A DNA stretch of 64,000 bases, taken from Cytobacillus oceanisediminis (GTDB taxonomy: Bacteria > Bacillota > Bacilli > Bacillales > Cytobacillaceae). The translations under genes and the position numbers were made by a program. Positions 17,045 through 26,132 of the stretch are shown piece by piece. The notes below the pieces were generated by a model. It searched no databases, was not told where the DNA came from, and was given only the letters and a program-made list of their open reading frames with translations. How positions within the stretch are numbered: the first letter of the stretch is position 1; each line of letters opens with the position of its first letter. The stretch lies in contig NZ_SOEE01000014.1 of NCBI RefSeq assembly GCF_004366035.1, positions 1 through 64,000 on the forward strand. Direction: 5' to 3'.

Positions 17045-18007
17045 TTATATTTCAAAGCTGGATGAATCAATAAAAGTCAAATCGGGGTTCGTTCTTAAAT
17101 CTTCCGCAAGCTTAAATAGTGCGCTGTCCTTCATTTTCGCTTCGATCATGCAATGAATTTCAGGCACTGACCCCTTAATGTTCTGAAGAAACTCCATGAA
17201 CATATCAGCATTAATATAATCGGCATGCGCTCTGAAATCTTTGTCTGATTTCGGACTGGAAATATGCATTTTCACAGGCAGTTCTGAATGATCCCATGTT
17301 GCTGCGACCCTTTCCCATTGCCCCGTCCAGTTATCATTCTCAAAATTGGCAAGGTGATGGTGATAATCAAATACAAGCGGAATCCCAAGCTTTTCACAAA
17401 GATAGAGCGTATCATCAAGGGTAAAGGTGGTATCGTCATTCTCGAGGATAATCATTTGCTGGATTCCTGAAGGCGTAAAGCCCCAATTATGGATAAATTG
17501 TTCAAGAGCCTTCTCTTTATCATCATATCCTCCACCCACATGCAGTACACAGCGGTGAGCCGGATTCAGCCCCATGCCTTTCAGAAGGGCTTTATGCATT
17601 GCCAGCGTTTTAATGGACATATTCAATGTATCCACTTTCGGTGTATTAAGGAGCACAAAATGGTCCGGATGAAAATCCACCCGCATGGGGTGTCGGTCCA
17701 GAAAGTCACCGATTTTGGATAGAGCTTCTTTAAGAGGGTGCATATACTTCCAATCAGAAAGTTCCTCATGATTGGCAAGAGGAATCAGCCGGGAACTAAA
17801 GCGAAAAAAATGGATATCATGGGCTGCATTGTGCTTTAGCAGCCTCAGGCAGTTTCCAAGATTTGATACGGCAATCCGCTCCAGTTTTGCTACAGCCGCC
17901 TCGCGGTCTTTAATGGCCGAGAATTGCTTAAACGTCATTGTTTGGGATGGTGACGCATTTTTCAGAGTCATACTCATCGCGACATACCCAAGGCGTACAA
18001 TCGTCAT
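17045..18007 (-). CDS. uvsE: UV DNA damage endonuclease UvsE
   Basis: A 320-residue TIM-barrel UV-damage endonuclease. It nicks DNA 5' of cyclobutane dimers and 6-4 photoproducts, giving an alternative to nucleotide excision repair useful to spores and sunlight-exposed cells. Visible family motifs include RLGYVAMS at the start, FRFSSRLIPLANH, RVDFHPDHFVLLN, LENDD, PLVFDYHHH and KMHISSPK, which supply the metal ligands. Sits between cshA and ydbS on the same strand, as in B. subtilis relatives. Confidence 0.95.
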   Translation of the reverse strand: MTIVRLGYVAMSMTLKNASPSQTMTFKQFSAIKDREAAVAKLERIAVSNLGNCLRLLKHNAAHDIHFFRFSSRLIPLANHEELSDWKYMHPLKEALSKIGDFLDRHPMRVDFHPDHFVLLNTPKVDTLNMSIKTLAMHKALLKGMGLNPAHRCVLHVGGGYDDKEKALEQFIHNWGFTPSGIQQMIILENDDTTFTLDDTLYLCEKLGIPLVFDYHHHLANFENDNWTGQWERVAATWDHSELPVKMHISSPKSDKDFRAHADYINADMFMEFLQNIKGSVPEIHCMIEAKMKDSALFKLAEDLRTNPDLTFIDSSSFEI

Positions 18008-18100
18008 GTCGATTCCTCCCGCATTGCATTTCCCTTAGTATGTACGGCTGCCGCTGAGAAATTGCGCATGGACGGCCCTTAATAGCGGGACCAAATTAAA

Positions 18101-18129
18101 AAGAAAAAGAGAGCAGAATCTCTGCTCTC
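18101..18129 (-). terminator. Terminator after cshA
   Basis: A perfect stem GAGAGCAGA/TCTGCTCTC around ATC, followed by a TTTTTCTTTTT-type run on the minus strand. Confidence 0.85.
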
Positions 18130-18216
18130 CTTTTTTAAAGTACTGGTTTACTTTTAATATTCGGAGGAACGCCCCCTACAGGGTCAGTGGTGGGCAAGGC
18201 GCTTCCGTTTTTCTTA

Positions 18217-19689
18217 TTAACGATAGCTGCTGCTATTTGAACGGTTATTGTGGCTTTGACGTTTTCCAGTGTGGCCTTGACGGGATTTATATGATCCTTT
18301 CTGGCCTCCTTGTCTGCCTTTTCCGTTATAGCCTCCGCGGCTGCGGTCATTCGGCTTTCTGTGCTTAGATGGAAGCGGCTTTTCCTCTGTTAATTTAACA
18401 GGAGTTGTATCCGGTTCTTTTGTCAGCATCTTCAGCACGGCCTGAACCACTGTTGAAGCATCCTTTTGTGCCAGAAGCTCATCTGCCGCTTCTTTATAGC
18501 TCTCAAGATTGTTTTCCTCAATGGTTTGCATGATTTTTTCCATGACTGCTTTTTGCTGGCCTTCAAGGGCCTCATCCAGTGTTGGAGCATCCATGCGTTC
18601 CATTTTTCTCTTGGTTGTACGTTCTACGACATGCAGATACGATTTTTCGCGCGGATTGATGAATGTCATCGCAACACCTGTTTTTCCAGCACGTCCTGTA
18701 CGGCCGATGCGGTGAACATAGCTTTCAGGATCCTGAGGAATATCAAAATTGTATACATGTGTGACGCCGGAAATATCCAAGCCTCGCGCAGCAACATCTG
18801 TTGCAACGAGGACGTCAATGCTTCCCTCTTTGAACTTGCGAAGAACAGAAATCCTCTTAGCCTGGCTTAAGTCACCGTGGATTCCTTCAGCCATGTATCC
18901 GCGAAGATTCAAGGCTTCGGCCAGTTCATCGACACGGCGCTTTGTACGTCCGAATACGATTGCCAATTCCGGTGATTGAATATCCAGAAGTCTTGTCAGC
19001 ACATCAAATTTATTCTTTTCATGCACCTCAATATAGTATTGTTCAATAGATGATACAGTCATTTCCTTTGCTTTTACGCGGACAATTTGAGGGTCCTTCA
19101 TGAAGCGTTCCGCCATTCTGCGGATTGGCGCAGGCATTGTAGCAGAGAAAAGCAGCGTCTGGCGCTCTTCCGGAATTTGTGCAAGGATTGCTTCAATATC
19201 GTCAATGAATCCCATGTTAAGCATTTCATCCGCTTCGTCAAGGATGGCTGTATGGACATGATCAAGACGCAATGTTTTGCGGTTTATGTGGTCCAAAATA
19301 CGTCCTGGCGTTCCAACGATAATATGCGGTTTGTTCTTCAAGGCGCGGATTTGGCGATTAATATCCTGGCCTCCATAAATGGATAGGACTTTCGTTCTTT
19401 TGCCGTAGCCGATTTTATACAGTTCTTCCGATACCTGTATTGCCAGCTCGCGAGTCGGAGCAATCACAATTCCCTGAATGAAATCCTTCGTGTTGTCGAT
19501 TTTATCAATCATCGGGATTCCGAATGCAGCAGTTTTTCCTGTTCCTGTCTGCGCCTGCCCGATCAGGTCTTTATTCTCTAAACTCAATGGAATGGTCTGG
19601 GTCTGAATAGGAGTCGCTTCTTCAAATCCCATTCGCTTCAGTGATTTCATTGTTTCCGGGCTGATGCCCAAGTCTTGAAACTTTGTCAA
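18217..19689 (-). CDS. cshA: DEAD-box RNA helicase CshA
   Basis: 490 residues. All helicase motifs are present: [55 protein letters not shown] and HRIGRTGR. The tail is basic and rich in Arg, Gly and Ser ([16 protein letters not shown]), typical of CshA, which works with the RNA degradosome and in cold growth. The TTG start at 19687-19689 gives [10 protein letters not shown] as in relatives, with AAGGAG about 10 bases upstream; upstream ATG codons lie on or before that site. The leader upstream is unusually long and structured. Confidence 0.95.
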   Translation of the reverse strand: MTKFQDLGISPETMKSLKRMGFEEATPIQTQTIPLSLENKDLIGQAQTGTGKTAAFGIPMIDKIDNTKDFIQGIVIAPTRELAIQVSEELYKIGYGKRTKVLSIYGGQDINRQIRALKNKPHIIVGTPGRILDHINRKTLRLDHVHTAILDEADEMLNMGFIDDIEAILAQIPEERQTLLFSATMPAPIRRMAERFMKDPQIVRVKAKEMTVSSIEQYYIEVHEKNKFDVLTRLLDIQSPELAIVFGRTKRRVDELAEALNLRGYMAEGIHGDLSQAKRISVLRKFKEGSIDVLVATDVAARGLDISGVTHVYNFDIPQDPESYVHRIGRTGRAGKTGVAMTFINPREKSYLHVVERTTKRKMERMDAPTLDEALEGQQKAVMEKIMQTIEENNLESYKEAADELLAQKDASTVVQAVLKMLTKEPDTTPVKLTEEKPLPSKHRKPNDRSRGGYNGKGRQGGQKGSYKSRQGHTGKRQSHNNRSNSSSYR

Positions 19690-20069
19690 TGTGTTCATTC
19701 TCCTTCTAATCATAGAAAAATTTTGTCCCTGCAAACCCGCAGGCAGGAATTCTCCTGAAAATTGGCCTATGAGTCACTCTTCCGGACGATTATAAGATAA
19801 GTTAGGGCACCCCGTAAGGAGCCTTTTAACCGGCAGTACCCGGTCTCTGGATGCTGTAACTTCTTATTTTTATAAAAAGTGCGGTTATGTTTCGTTAAGA
19901 AGAGTCCCACTCACTATGAAACCCGCTTGAGGAAAGGATGAGGTAAATTCTATCCAAATTGTTCACGGACAATCAGGTCTCTAAAAATGAGTTCTTCCGT
20001 AGAGAAGCACTCATCTATTTATGGCCATACTGAAGTATAATGTTCTCAGCAATACTTCTGTATTTAATG
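19690..20069 (-). other. Long 5' leader region of cshA
   Basis: 380 bases without an ORF. On the minus strand it can form several local hairpins, e.g. ATTGT/ACAAT around CCGTGA (near 19960) and CTTC/GAAG inside TGAGT/ACTCA (near 20000), plus the three-way junction at 19792-19867. No terminator lies between the junction and cshA. This looks like an untranslated leader, but the promoter is not located and transcription is inferred. Confidence 0.5.
19792..19867 (-). ncRNA. Candidate structured RNA: three-way junction in the cshA leader
   Basis: P1 pairs 19792-19796 and 19799-19804 with 19857-19867 (11 bp, one 2-base bulge). Inside are two hairpins: 19806-19823 (GGC.CC/GG.GCC, one mismatch) and 19829-19844 (ACCGG/CCGGT). 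I do not recognise it as a known riboswitch class. P1 is AU-rich, so the fold needs comparative support. Confidence 0.4.
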
Positions 20070-20099
20070 AAAAAAGACATTCTCCTGCTGGAGTATGTC
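20070..20099 (-). terminator. Terminator after the esterase gene
   Basis: Stem GACAT(T)CTCC/GGAG(T)ATGTC with loop TGCT, then TTTTTT on the minus strand. It separates the esterase from the cshA leader. Confidence 0.85.
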
Positions 20100-20193
20100 C
20101 GGGTTCTCAAAAGAAGTTCCTGTTGGCACTTTGGTGTTTATATTACCATTTTCAAGTAAGCATTGCAAACTTGAAGGCTGGCTGAAAACCTTA

Positions 20194-20889
20194 TCATTCC
20201 GGCATTTTTTGAAGAAAACCAAGGATCTCCTGAAAGAGGCGTTCCCCTTCCCCGCAATGGCAGATAAGGTGTTTCGAGTCCTTTATAAAAATTAATTTTT
20301 TGGCAGATGAACTTATATTATTGTATAAATATCTGGCACTTCTTGGTGGCACAACTCCATCACTTTCGCCTTGCGCAATCAATGTCGGCACAGTGATCTG
20401 ATTTAAGATAGGCTTGATAGAGGCAACCAGCCTGCGGAATTGAAGAGTTGCCGTAATCGGTGTCGCACTTATTTTCCGCTTATATCTGACGAACATCTCA
20501 TTATCGGCCAGGTTTCCCTTGAAGGCATCCCTTGCCATCTCTTTAATATCGAAGAAAAGCTGTTTTGGATTAACGTAATAAGCAGCTGCACTAAGCAGAA
20601 CCAGCTTATCCACAGGGTAATGCACTGTTAAGTAGCTGGCGATCAGGCCGCCCATCGAAAAGCCGACTACATACACTTTCTCACAGCGGCTTATGAGCCT
20701 TTTCAGCTCTTCTTCTGCATGCTCAATCCATTTGTTATAGGCAATTCCTTTCAGCTTCAGTTCATCGCCATGACCCGGCAATGTCGGCACAGAAATCTCC
20801 CAGTCTGTATGTTCCTTCAAATACTCTGCCAGAGGTTCTACTTCAAATGGAGCTCCTGTAAAACCATGTATGCACATGCAGCCAATCAT
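20194..20889 (-). CDS. Alpha/beta-hydrolase, carboxylesterase-type
   Basis: A 231-residue alpha/beta hydrolase of the Est30/monoacylglycerol-lipase-like group. HGFTG near the N-terminus forms the oxyanion hole. The nucleophile is in GFSMGG (Ser78), the acid in AQGESDGVVPP and the histidine in DSKHLICH. No signal peptide, so it is cytoplasmic. It probably cleaves short acyl esters; the natural substrate is unknown. It has its own terminator and is separated from murF by another. Confidence 0.88.
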   Translation of the reverse strand: MIGCMCIHGFTGAPFEVEPLAEYLKEHTDWEISVPTLPGHGDELKLKGIAYNKWIEHAEEELKRLISRCEKVYVVGFSMGGLIASYLTVHYPVDKLVLLSAAAYYVNPKQLFFDIKEMARDAFKGNLADNEMFVRYKRKISATPITATLQFRRLVASIKPILNQITVPTLIAQGESDGVVPPRSARYLYNNISSSAKKLIFIKDSKHLICHCGEGERLFQEILGFLQKMPE

Positions 20890-21002
20890 CCTCGAGTCAC
20901 CGCCATTTTTTATAATTTAAGTCAATTCTATTTTACACTTTTTCCTTTTTGCCATACTAATCAAACCTGTTGAAGATAAAAATTATAACGAAGGAACTAT
21001 AT

Positions 21003-21043
21003 AAAAATAATATAAACCCCTGTTTCACGTGGAACAGGGGTTT
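21003..21043 (-). terminator. Terminator after murF
   Basis: Stem AAACCCCTGTT/AACAGGGGTTT, followed on the minus strand by a T/A-rich tail. An ORF that reads through it (20957-21196) is not called. Confidence 0.8.
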
Positions 21044-21167
21044 ATTTCCATAATAACAGATATATCCAAAAACAGAATTAACAAGGTGTGAGGATTGCAT
21101 GTTATTTTCCAGCTGTTTCAGTCTTACCATGATATCTGTTAAAGTGTTATTGTTATTCTTTTTACAA

Positions 21168-22541
21168 TTATTGAAGGCTTGAGACAACCTCTTCAAGTTT
21201 CATGCCCCGTGATGCCTTAACCAGTATAATCGTTTCCTGATCCACATGTTTCTTAAGCTCTTCGATAAGCGGCTGTTTGTCAATAAAGGCCGCCACCCGT
21301 TCGCGAGGCAGGACCTCCTTCGCTCCCTTGGCGATATATTCGCCAAGCTTGCCGAAAGTAAATACATAATTAACCTTTTCAGGATCCACAGATTTTCCTA
21401 TGGAGTAATGGAAATCCTCCTCCTGCGGACCAAGCTCCAGCATATCGCCCAGAACAAGAATTTTCTTTTTATACCCTGGCAGGTTGGCGATCAGTTCAAT
21501 CGCCGCATTCATGGATGTTGGGCTCGCATTATAAGCATCATTGATGATTTTTTCTCCACCTTGACCCTCGAGAAGCTCCATCCTCATATTCGTCAGCTTT
21601 AAGCTTGCGAAGCCTTCGTTCATCTTTTCGTACGGAACGCCGAAATGGGATGCTGCAATCATGGCTGCCAGGGCATTGAGAACATTATGGGTGCCTAACA
21701 CAGGCAGATAAAACTTACCGCTGGACACATTGATTCCAAATGTACTGCCTCTGTCATCCTGCTTTATATCCATCGGGTATACATCATTTTTACCGGTTCT
21801 TCCAAAAGTTCTTAAAGCTGCCGAACCATTGTAGGATTTCAGTTTTTCATCCAGGAGAGGCTCGTCGCCGTAATAAATAACCAGGCCATTTTCCTGGAGT
21901 CCATTTACGATCTCAAGCTTAGCTTCGGCAATCCCTTCTCTGGAACCTAAATCCTGCAGGTGGGATTCGCCTATATTCGTAATAATCACAGCGTCCGGTC
22001 GAGCAAGCTTCGTAAGGAAATCGATTTCCCCCCTGCCGCTCATCCCCATTTCCAGCACCGCGATTTCCGTATCTTCCTCAAGAGCCAGAATGGTTAAGGG
22101 CAAACCGATATGATTGTTATAGTTACCTTCGGTTTTTTGAACTTTATATTGCAGGGAAAGAAGGCTTGCGGTCATATCCTTGGTGGTTGTTTTGCCGTTG
22201 CTTCCTGTAATGCCTGTGACTTTTACCTTTAATTCATCGCGATAGCTTCTCGCCAATTCCTGAAGAGCTGTTAGTGTATCTTCGACGATCAGGATCGGAA
22301 GATGAAGAGGGGGATTGGGAACATCCTTTTGCCAAAGAGCCGCGGCTGCCCCTTTTTCGATGGCATCTTCTACAAATCGATGGCCGTCCGAATTTTCCCC
22401 TTTGAATGGTACGAACAGATTGCCGTGATTGATTCTTCTGGAGTCAATGCTAACGCCCTGTATGAATGTGTCATTAAAAGATGATACATCATTATCTATT
22501 TTAATCATCCGTGTAATTTCCTGAAGTGTTTTCTTAATCAT
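21168..22541 (-). CDS. murF: UDP-N-acetylmuramoyl-tripeptide--D-alanyl-D-alanine ligase
   Basis: 457 residues. It adds D-Ala-D-Ala to UDP-MurNAc-tripeptide, the last cytoplasmic step of peptidoglycan precursor synthesis. The ATP loop GITGSNGKTTTKDM, the FVPFKGENSDGH N-terminal substrate domain, NAYNASPTSM and LGDMLELGP are visible. I place the start at ATG 22539-22541 (MIKKTLQEIT), with GGGAGG 7 bases upstream, rather than the longer frame to 22568. Directly follows ddl, which supplies its substrate. Confidence 0.96.
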   Translation of the reverse strand: MIKKTLQEITRMIKIDNDVSSFNDTFIQGVSIDSRRINHGNLFVPFKGENSDGHRFVEDAIEKGAAAALWQKDVPNPPLHLPILIVEDTLTALQELARSYRDELKVKVTGITGSNGKTTTKDMTASLLSLQYKVQKTEGNYNNHIGLPLTILALEEDTEIAVLEMGMSGRGEIDFLTKLARPDAVIITNIGESHLQDLGSREGIAEAKLEIVNGLQENGLVIYYGDEPLLDEKLKSYNGSAALRTFGRTGKNDVYPMDIKQDDRGSTFGINVSSGKFYLPVLGTHNVLNALAAMIAASHFGVPYEKMNEGFASLKLTNMRMELLEGQGGEKIINDAYNASPTSMNAAIELIANLPGYKKKILVLGDMLELGPQEEDFHYSIGKSVDPEKVNYVFTFGKLGEYIAKGAKEVLPRERVAAFIDKQPLIEELKKHVDQETIILVKASRGMKLEEVVSSLQ

Positions 22542-22610
22542 ATGGCGCCTCCCATTCGGCAATATCAAAATTTCAGAGTATATATCAAATATTGCCAGTT
22601 ATGTATGAAC

Positions 22611-22644
22611 AAAAGGAACACGACAAAGATGCCGTGTTTCCTTT
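22611..22644 (-). terminator. Possible terminator between ddl and murF
   Basis: Stem AAGGAACACG/CGTGTTTCCTT (one bulge) with a short T stretch on the minus strand. It may only attenuate, since murF follows closely and no separate promoter was located. Confidence 0.55.
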
Positions 22645-22657
22645 AACTGTTAACCTT

Positions 22658-23734
22658 TTACATTGTGTGTTTAATGCTTTGTTTCTCAGCATGGCGTTCG
22701 ATGGCCAGATTAACAAGCTTTTCGATCAGCTGAGGATATTCTACTCCTGTATGCTTCCACAGAAGCGGGAACATGCTGAAAGGTGTAAAGCCTGGCATTG
22801 TATTGACTTCATTAATGTAAAGCTTACCCTCTCTTGTTAAAAAGAAATCAGCTCTGACCAGACCTGAGCAGTCAAGGGCTTTAAATGCTTTAATGGCCAT
22901 GTCCCTCAGTTCACTGTACTCAATTTCTGATATTTCAGCAGGAATGATTAATGCTGTGTCCCCATCTTCATATTTAGCTTTATAGTCATAGAATTCAACT
23001 TTCGGGACAATCTCACCGGCAACAGAACATTCCGGATAATCATTGCCCAATACGCCAGCTTCAATTTCTCTGGCTGAAACGCCTTCTTCAATGATAATTT
23101 TACGGTCAAATTGGAAAGCTTCCTTGAATGCCCCCTCAAGCTCTGAACGGTTCATGCACTTGCTGATGCCTACACTCGAACCTAGGTTGGCCGGTTTTAC
23201 AAAACACGGGTATCCGAGTTCCCTTTCCACTTGATCATAGGCTGCCTCGGTCTCATTTTCCCACTCACTGCGGATAAACCAGACATACTTCACCTGCGGC
23301 AGGCCAGCCTGAGCAAAGATATTCTTCATGATGACTTTATCCATCCCTGCAGATGAAGCCAATACTCCATTCCCCACATATGGCAGGTTAAGCAGCTCAA
23401 GCAAACCTTGAACCGTGCCGTCTTCCCCGTTTGGACCATGAAGCAGCGGGAAGATTACATCAAATGGACCTTTATCCTGACCATCCTGGAAAAGAGTCGG
23501 TGCCAAAGCTGTTGGAGGAAGTGCTTCCCCCTGGGAAAATTCCAGCTCCTTCACACTGGAAACAGGTCCTTGCAATTGAGGGCCCTTTACCCATTGACCT
23601 TCTTCAGATATATAAATAGGATGAATTTCAAATTCCTCTAAATCCAATGCTTTAATAACAGCCATTGCAGTCTGCATCGATACTTTATGCTCTGCAGATT
23701 TTCCGCCGTACAAAAGGCCAACCTTTGTTTTCAT
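22658..23734 (-). CDS. ddl: D-alanine--D-alanine ligase
   Basis: A 358-residue ATP-grasp ligase joining two D-alanines. [14 protein letters not shown] is the Ddl N-terminal signature, [19 protein letters not shown] the first substrate loop, and [17 protein letters not shown] the C-terminal metal site. The tyrosines of [13 protein letters not shown] mark a D-Ala-D-Ala enzyme rather than a vancomycin-resistance D-Ala-D-Lac type. With murF, alr and the ykf genes it completes the D-amino-acid theme of this window. GGAGG precedes the ATG. Confidence 0.97.
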   Translation of the reverse strand: MKTKVGLLYGGKSAEHKVSMQTAMAVIKALDLEEFEIHPIYISEEGQWVKGPQLQGPVSSVKELEFSQGEALPPTALAPTLFQDGQDKGPFDVIFPLLHGPNGEDGTVQGLLELLNLPYVGNGVLASSAGMDKVIMKNIFAQAGLPQVKYVWFIRSEWENETEAAYDQVERELGYPCFVKPANLGSSVGISKCMNRSELEGAFKEAFQFDRKIIIEEGVSAREIEAGVLGNDYPECSVAGEIVPKVEFYDYKAKYEDGDTALIIPAEISEIEYSELRDMAIKAFKALDCSGLVRADFFLTREGKLYINEVNTMPGFTPFSMFPLLWKHTGVEYPQLIEKLVNLAIERHAEKQSIKHTM

Positions 23735-24137
23735 AAAAGAACCTCCAATATTCGATCATGGACTAACCGGCTTCTCATGCCGCTTTATTCCCTCATTATT
23801 TTGCCTAAGCTGATTTATATGTTCATTCAAGCTACTCTTTATTGTAACACTTTCACATTTAAGAAAGGGAGTGATTACGTGTTCAATTCCACAGGAATTT
23901 TTTTCTCCACATACGCCCATATTCCTATATGTATGAAATGGACCTGAAAAAGGAAACTTTTCTTATCTGAAACCAATAAAATAATTTCCTTTTCTGGCAT
24001 TAATTTAAACCACCTTTTATCTATTATTATCTTGAGAAAACGTTTAACCGCCTGTAATAGAGCAATTAACGAGAATAAGCCTTAATCCCCGGTAAATAAT
24101 CAGACTTATTTTATTATTACAACAAAAACTTTATCTA
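23735..24137. other. Divergent intergenic region ddl / symporter
   Basis: About 400 AT-rich bases. It should hold the ddl promoter (minus strand; TACAAT near 23845 is a candidate -10) and the upstream region of the symporter. An 86-codon frame on the plus strand at 23687-23947 overlaps ddl and lacks a Shine-Dalgarno, so it is not called. Nothing else recognised. Confidence 0.5.
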
Positions 24138-24166
24138 TTAACTTTTAACGTAAAACAGGATATAAT
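24138..24166 (+). promoter_or_regulatory. Sigma-A promoter of the symporter gene
   Basis: TTAACT (24138-24143), 17 bases, perfect TATAAT (24161-24166), 42 bases before the ATG. Confidence 0.65.
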
Positions 24167-24208
24167 CCTCCTAACAAAAACAACTGTATTTTTTAGGAGG
24201 ACATAAAA

Positions 24209-25399
24209 ATGAAATTCGGTTTGCTTCCCAGAATTATTGCAGCCATTGCACTGGGTATTTTATTAGGTTCTTTTTCTCCTGAATGGCTTATTCAGCTATT
24301 TGCTACTTTTAATGGACTGTTCGGAAACTTTCTTGGTTTTGCGATCCCATTAATTATTATCGGATTTATCGCGCCAGGTATCGGGAGCATGGGAAAAGGC
24401 GCAGGGAAACTCCTGGGGATTACAGCTGGTTTTGCCTATGCTTCTACAATCACTGCTGGTTTAGTCGCCTATTTTTCTGCGACGGTATTATATCCAATTC
24501 TTTTAAAAAACCAAAGTTTCAAAGAGTTTGAGAATCCTGAGGATGCTTTGCTCTCACCCTTTTTCCAGGTGGACATGCCTCCTGTAATGGGGGTCATGAC
24601 GGCACTGCTGATTTCATTCACTCTAGGCCTTGGATTGGCTGCAATCAAAGGAAACACTCTGCAAAATGCTATGAATGATTTCCGTGATATTATTGAAAAA
24701 CTGATTGAAAAGGTCATTATTCCATTGCTTCCTGTCCATATTTTTGGGATTTTCGCCAATATGACGCAGGGCGGACAGGTTGGCGCCATTATTTCTGTAT
24801 TTGCCAAAGTCTTTGTCATGATTATTGCTCTTCATCTATTATTTTTACTGCTTCAATATTCGGCGGCCGGCAGCCTTATGAAAGCCAATCCGCTTAGACT
24901 CATGAAAAATATGATGCCTGCCTACTTTACGGCACTTGGAACCCAATCATCCGCATCTACCATTCCTGTGACGCTTAAACAGGTCAAAAAACTTGGTGCA
25001 CGTGAAAAAGTCGCAGATTTCTCTGTTCCATTACTGGCAACGATTCATCTCTCCGGAAGCACAATCACCATTGTGAGCTGTGCAATCGCTGTAATGATGC
25101 TGCAGGGTCAAACAGCATCATTTGCAGAAATCCTGCCTTTCATTTTAATGCTTGGCATCACGATGATCGCAGCTCCCGGCGTCCCAGGAGGGGCTGTCAT
25201 GGCCGCATTGGGTTTGCTTGAAAGCATGCTCGGATTCAATGAGACCATGCTTGCGCTAATGATTGCCCTATACCTTGCCCAGGACAGCTTTGGAACTGCG
25301 TGTAATGTAACAGGTGATGGTGCTCTGACGCTGCTGTCTGATAAGGCAAGCGGCAAAGATAAGAAACTTCAGCCTCAATCTGCTGCGAAAGCCGGCTAA
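24209..25399 (+). CDS. Dicarboxylate/amino acid:cation symporter (DAACS family)
   Basis: A 396-residue secondary transporter with about eight TM segments. The family features are the serine-rich SSASTIPVTL hairpin and the late AAPGVPGG and DSFGTACNVTGDGA segments that bind substrate and sodium. The closest types are the small Ser/Thr or dicarboxylate symporters; the actual substrate cannot be read. TTAGGAGG precedes the ATG and a strong terminator follows, so it is a single-gene unit. Confidence 0.88.
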   Translation: MKFGLLPRIIAAIALGILLGSFSPEWLIQLFATFNGLFGNFLGFAIPLIIIGFIAPGIGSMGKGAGKLLGITAGFAYASTITAGLVAYFSATVLYPILLKNQSFKEFENPEDALLSPFFQVDMPPVMGVMTALLISFTLGLGLAAIKGNTLQNAMNDFRDIIEKLIEKVIIPLLPVHIFGIFANMTQGGQVGAIISVFAKVFVMIIALHLLFLLLQYSAAGSLMKANPLRLMKNMMPAYFTALGTQSSASTIPVTLKQVKKLGAREKVADFSVPLLATIHLSGSTITIVSCAIAVMMLQGQTASFAEILPFILMLGITMIAAPGVPGGAVMAALGLLESMLGFNETMLALMIALYLAQDSFGTACNVTGDGALTLLSDKASGKDKKLQPQSAAKAG

Positions 25400-25407
25400 T
25401 AGAAAAA

Positions 25408-25435
25408 AGATGTCCCTGCTGGGGCATCTTTTTTT
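25408..25435 (+). terminator. Terminator after the symporter gene
   Basis: Stem AAGATGTCCC/GGGGCATCTT around TGCT, then TTTTT. Confidence 0.9.
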
Positions 25436-25471
25436 GTGCGGTTTTATGAATTTCGCGGCACTAAGCTGGCA

Positions 25472-25583
25472 TATCGGTTACTTAGCTTAGTTTATCGGCC
25501 AGTTTTATATTTTATCGGTCACATTCTAAATATATCGGTCAGAACGGACTAGATGTCGGTCACTTTTTTTATTTATCGGTCAC
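25472..25583. repeat. Six-unit periodic array, core TATCGGTCAC, about 20-bp period
   Basis: Core starts at 25472 (TATCGGTTAC), 25493 (TATCGGCCAG), 25513 (TATCGGTCAC), 25533 (TATCGGTCAG), 25554 (TGTCGGTCAC) and 25574 (TATCGGTCAC). Distances are 21, 20, 20, 21 and 20. The 10-11 bases between cores differ from unit to unit. It lies between the symporter terminator and the 3' end of uspA. The period is near two DNA helical turns, so all cores face one side of the helix. No coding frame runs through it. Confidence 0.85.
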
Positions 25584-25637
25584 TAGGCGCGGCATCCGCT
25601 TTCCATTACCAGGAAAGTGAAAAGTATATATCTGAAC

Positions 25638-26057
25638 TTACTTAACAATCAAAACAGGCGCTTTCACACGTTTGGCTATTTTATGGCTAACACTTCCGAG
25701 CACCATTTCCTGAAGCGTATTCAGACCCCGGCTGCCAACTACAGCAACATCAAGATTCATTTTGTTGGCAAATTCCACAATGGCTGGTCCAGGCTCTCCC
25801 TGCAGAATCTTTATTTCATATGAAATACCCTTTTCTTTTAATAGGTTTTCTATTGGTTCTAAACGTTTTTTCCTCACCTGGTCCACTATACTCTTATCAA
25901 AATGATGAAGGATATCTTCTTTTGAGGTCTGGCCATCCACAGCATACACTACGGTAATTTCAGAATCAGGATTCTGTTCAGCCAGCTGAATGGCTTTAGC
26001 GGCTGCACGAATGGAATGATCGGATCCATCTGCAGCAATCAGTATTTTTTTAAACAC
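25638..26057 (-). CDS. Universal stress protein, UspA family
   Basis: A 139-residue single Usp domain. The N-terminus is KKILIAADGSDHSIRAAAKA and the ATP-binding signature is VVGSRGLNTLQEMVLGSVSH near residues 106-125, ending in KAPVLIVK. Usp-SulP neighbours occur in many bacteria and suggest that the Usp modulates the transporter or responds to the same state. A hairpin terminator lies between the two genes. Confidence 0.92.
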   Translation of the reverse strand: MFKKILIAADGSDHSIRAAAKAIQLAEQNPDSEITVVYAVDGQTSKEDILHHFDKSIVDQVRKKRLEPIENLLKEKGISYEIKILQGEPGPAIVEFANKMNLDVAVVGSRGLNTLQEMVLGSVSHKIAKRVKAPVLIVK

Positions 26058-26083
26058 AGAGCCTCACCCCTAACATATTCTTA

Positions 26084-26120
26084 TAAAAAAAATACCACAG
26101 TCAAAGCTGACTGTGGTATT
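26084..26120 (-). terminator. Terminator between sulP and uspA
   Basis: A nearly perfect stem AATACCACAGTCA/TGACTGTGGTATT with a T run on the minus strand. It would end the sulP transcript 27 bases before the uspA start codon, so uspA either relies on read-through or has a promoter here. Confidence 0.85.
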
Positions 26121-26132
26121 AATTCCAGTTTT

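Noticed and set aside
20957-21196. 79-codon minus-strand frame downstream of murF
   Set aside because: It overlaps the murF end and reads through the murF terminator hairpin; no Shine-Dalgarno.
23687-23947. 86-codon plus-strand frame upstream of the symporter
   Set aside because: Starts inside ddl on the opposite strand, no Shine-Dalgarno, and no recognisable protein features.
25472-25583. CRISPR array
   Set aside because: Repeat units of 10 bp with 10-bp spacers are far too short, and no cas gene is near. Kept as a periodic repeat instead.
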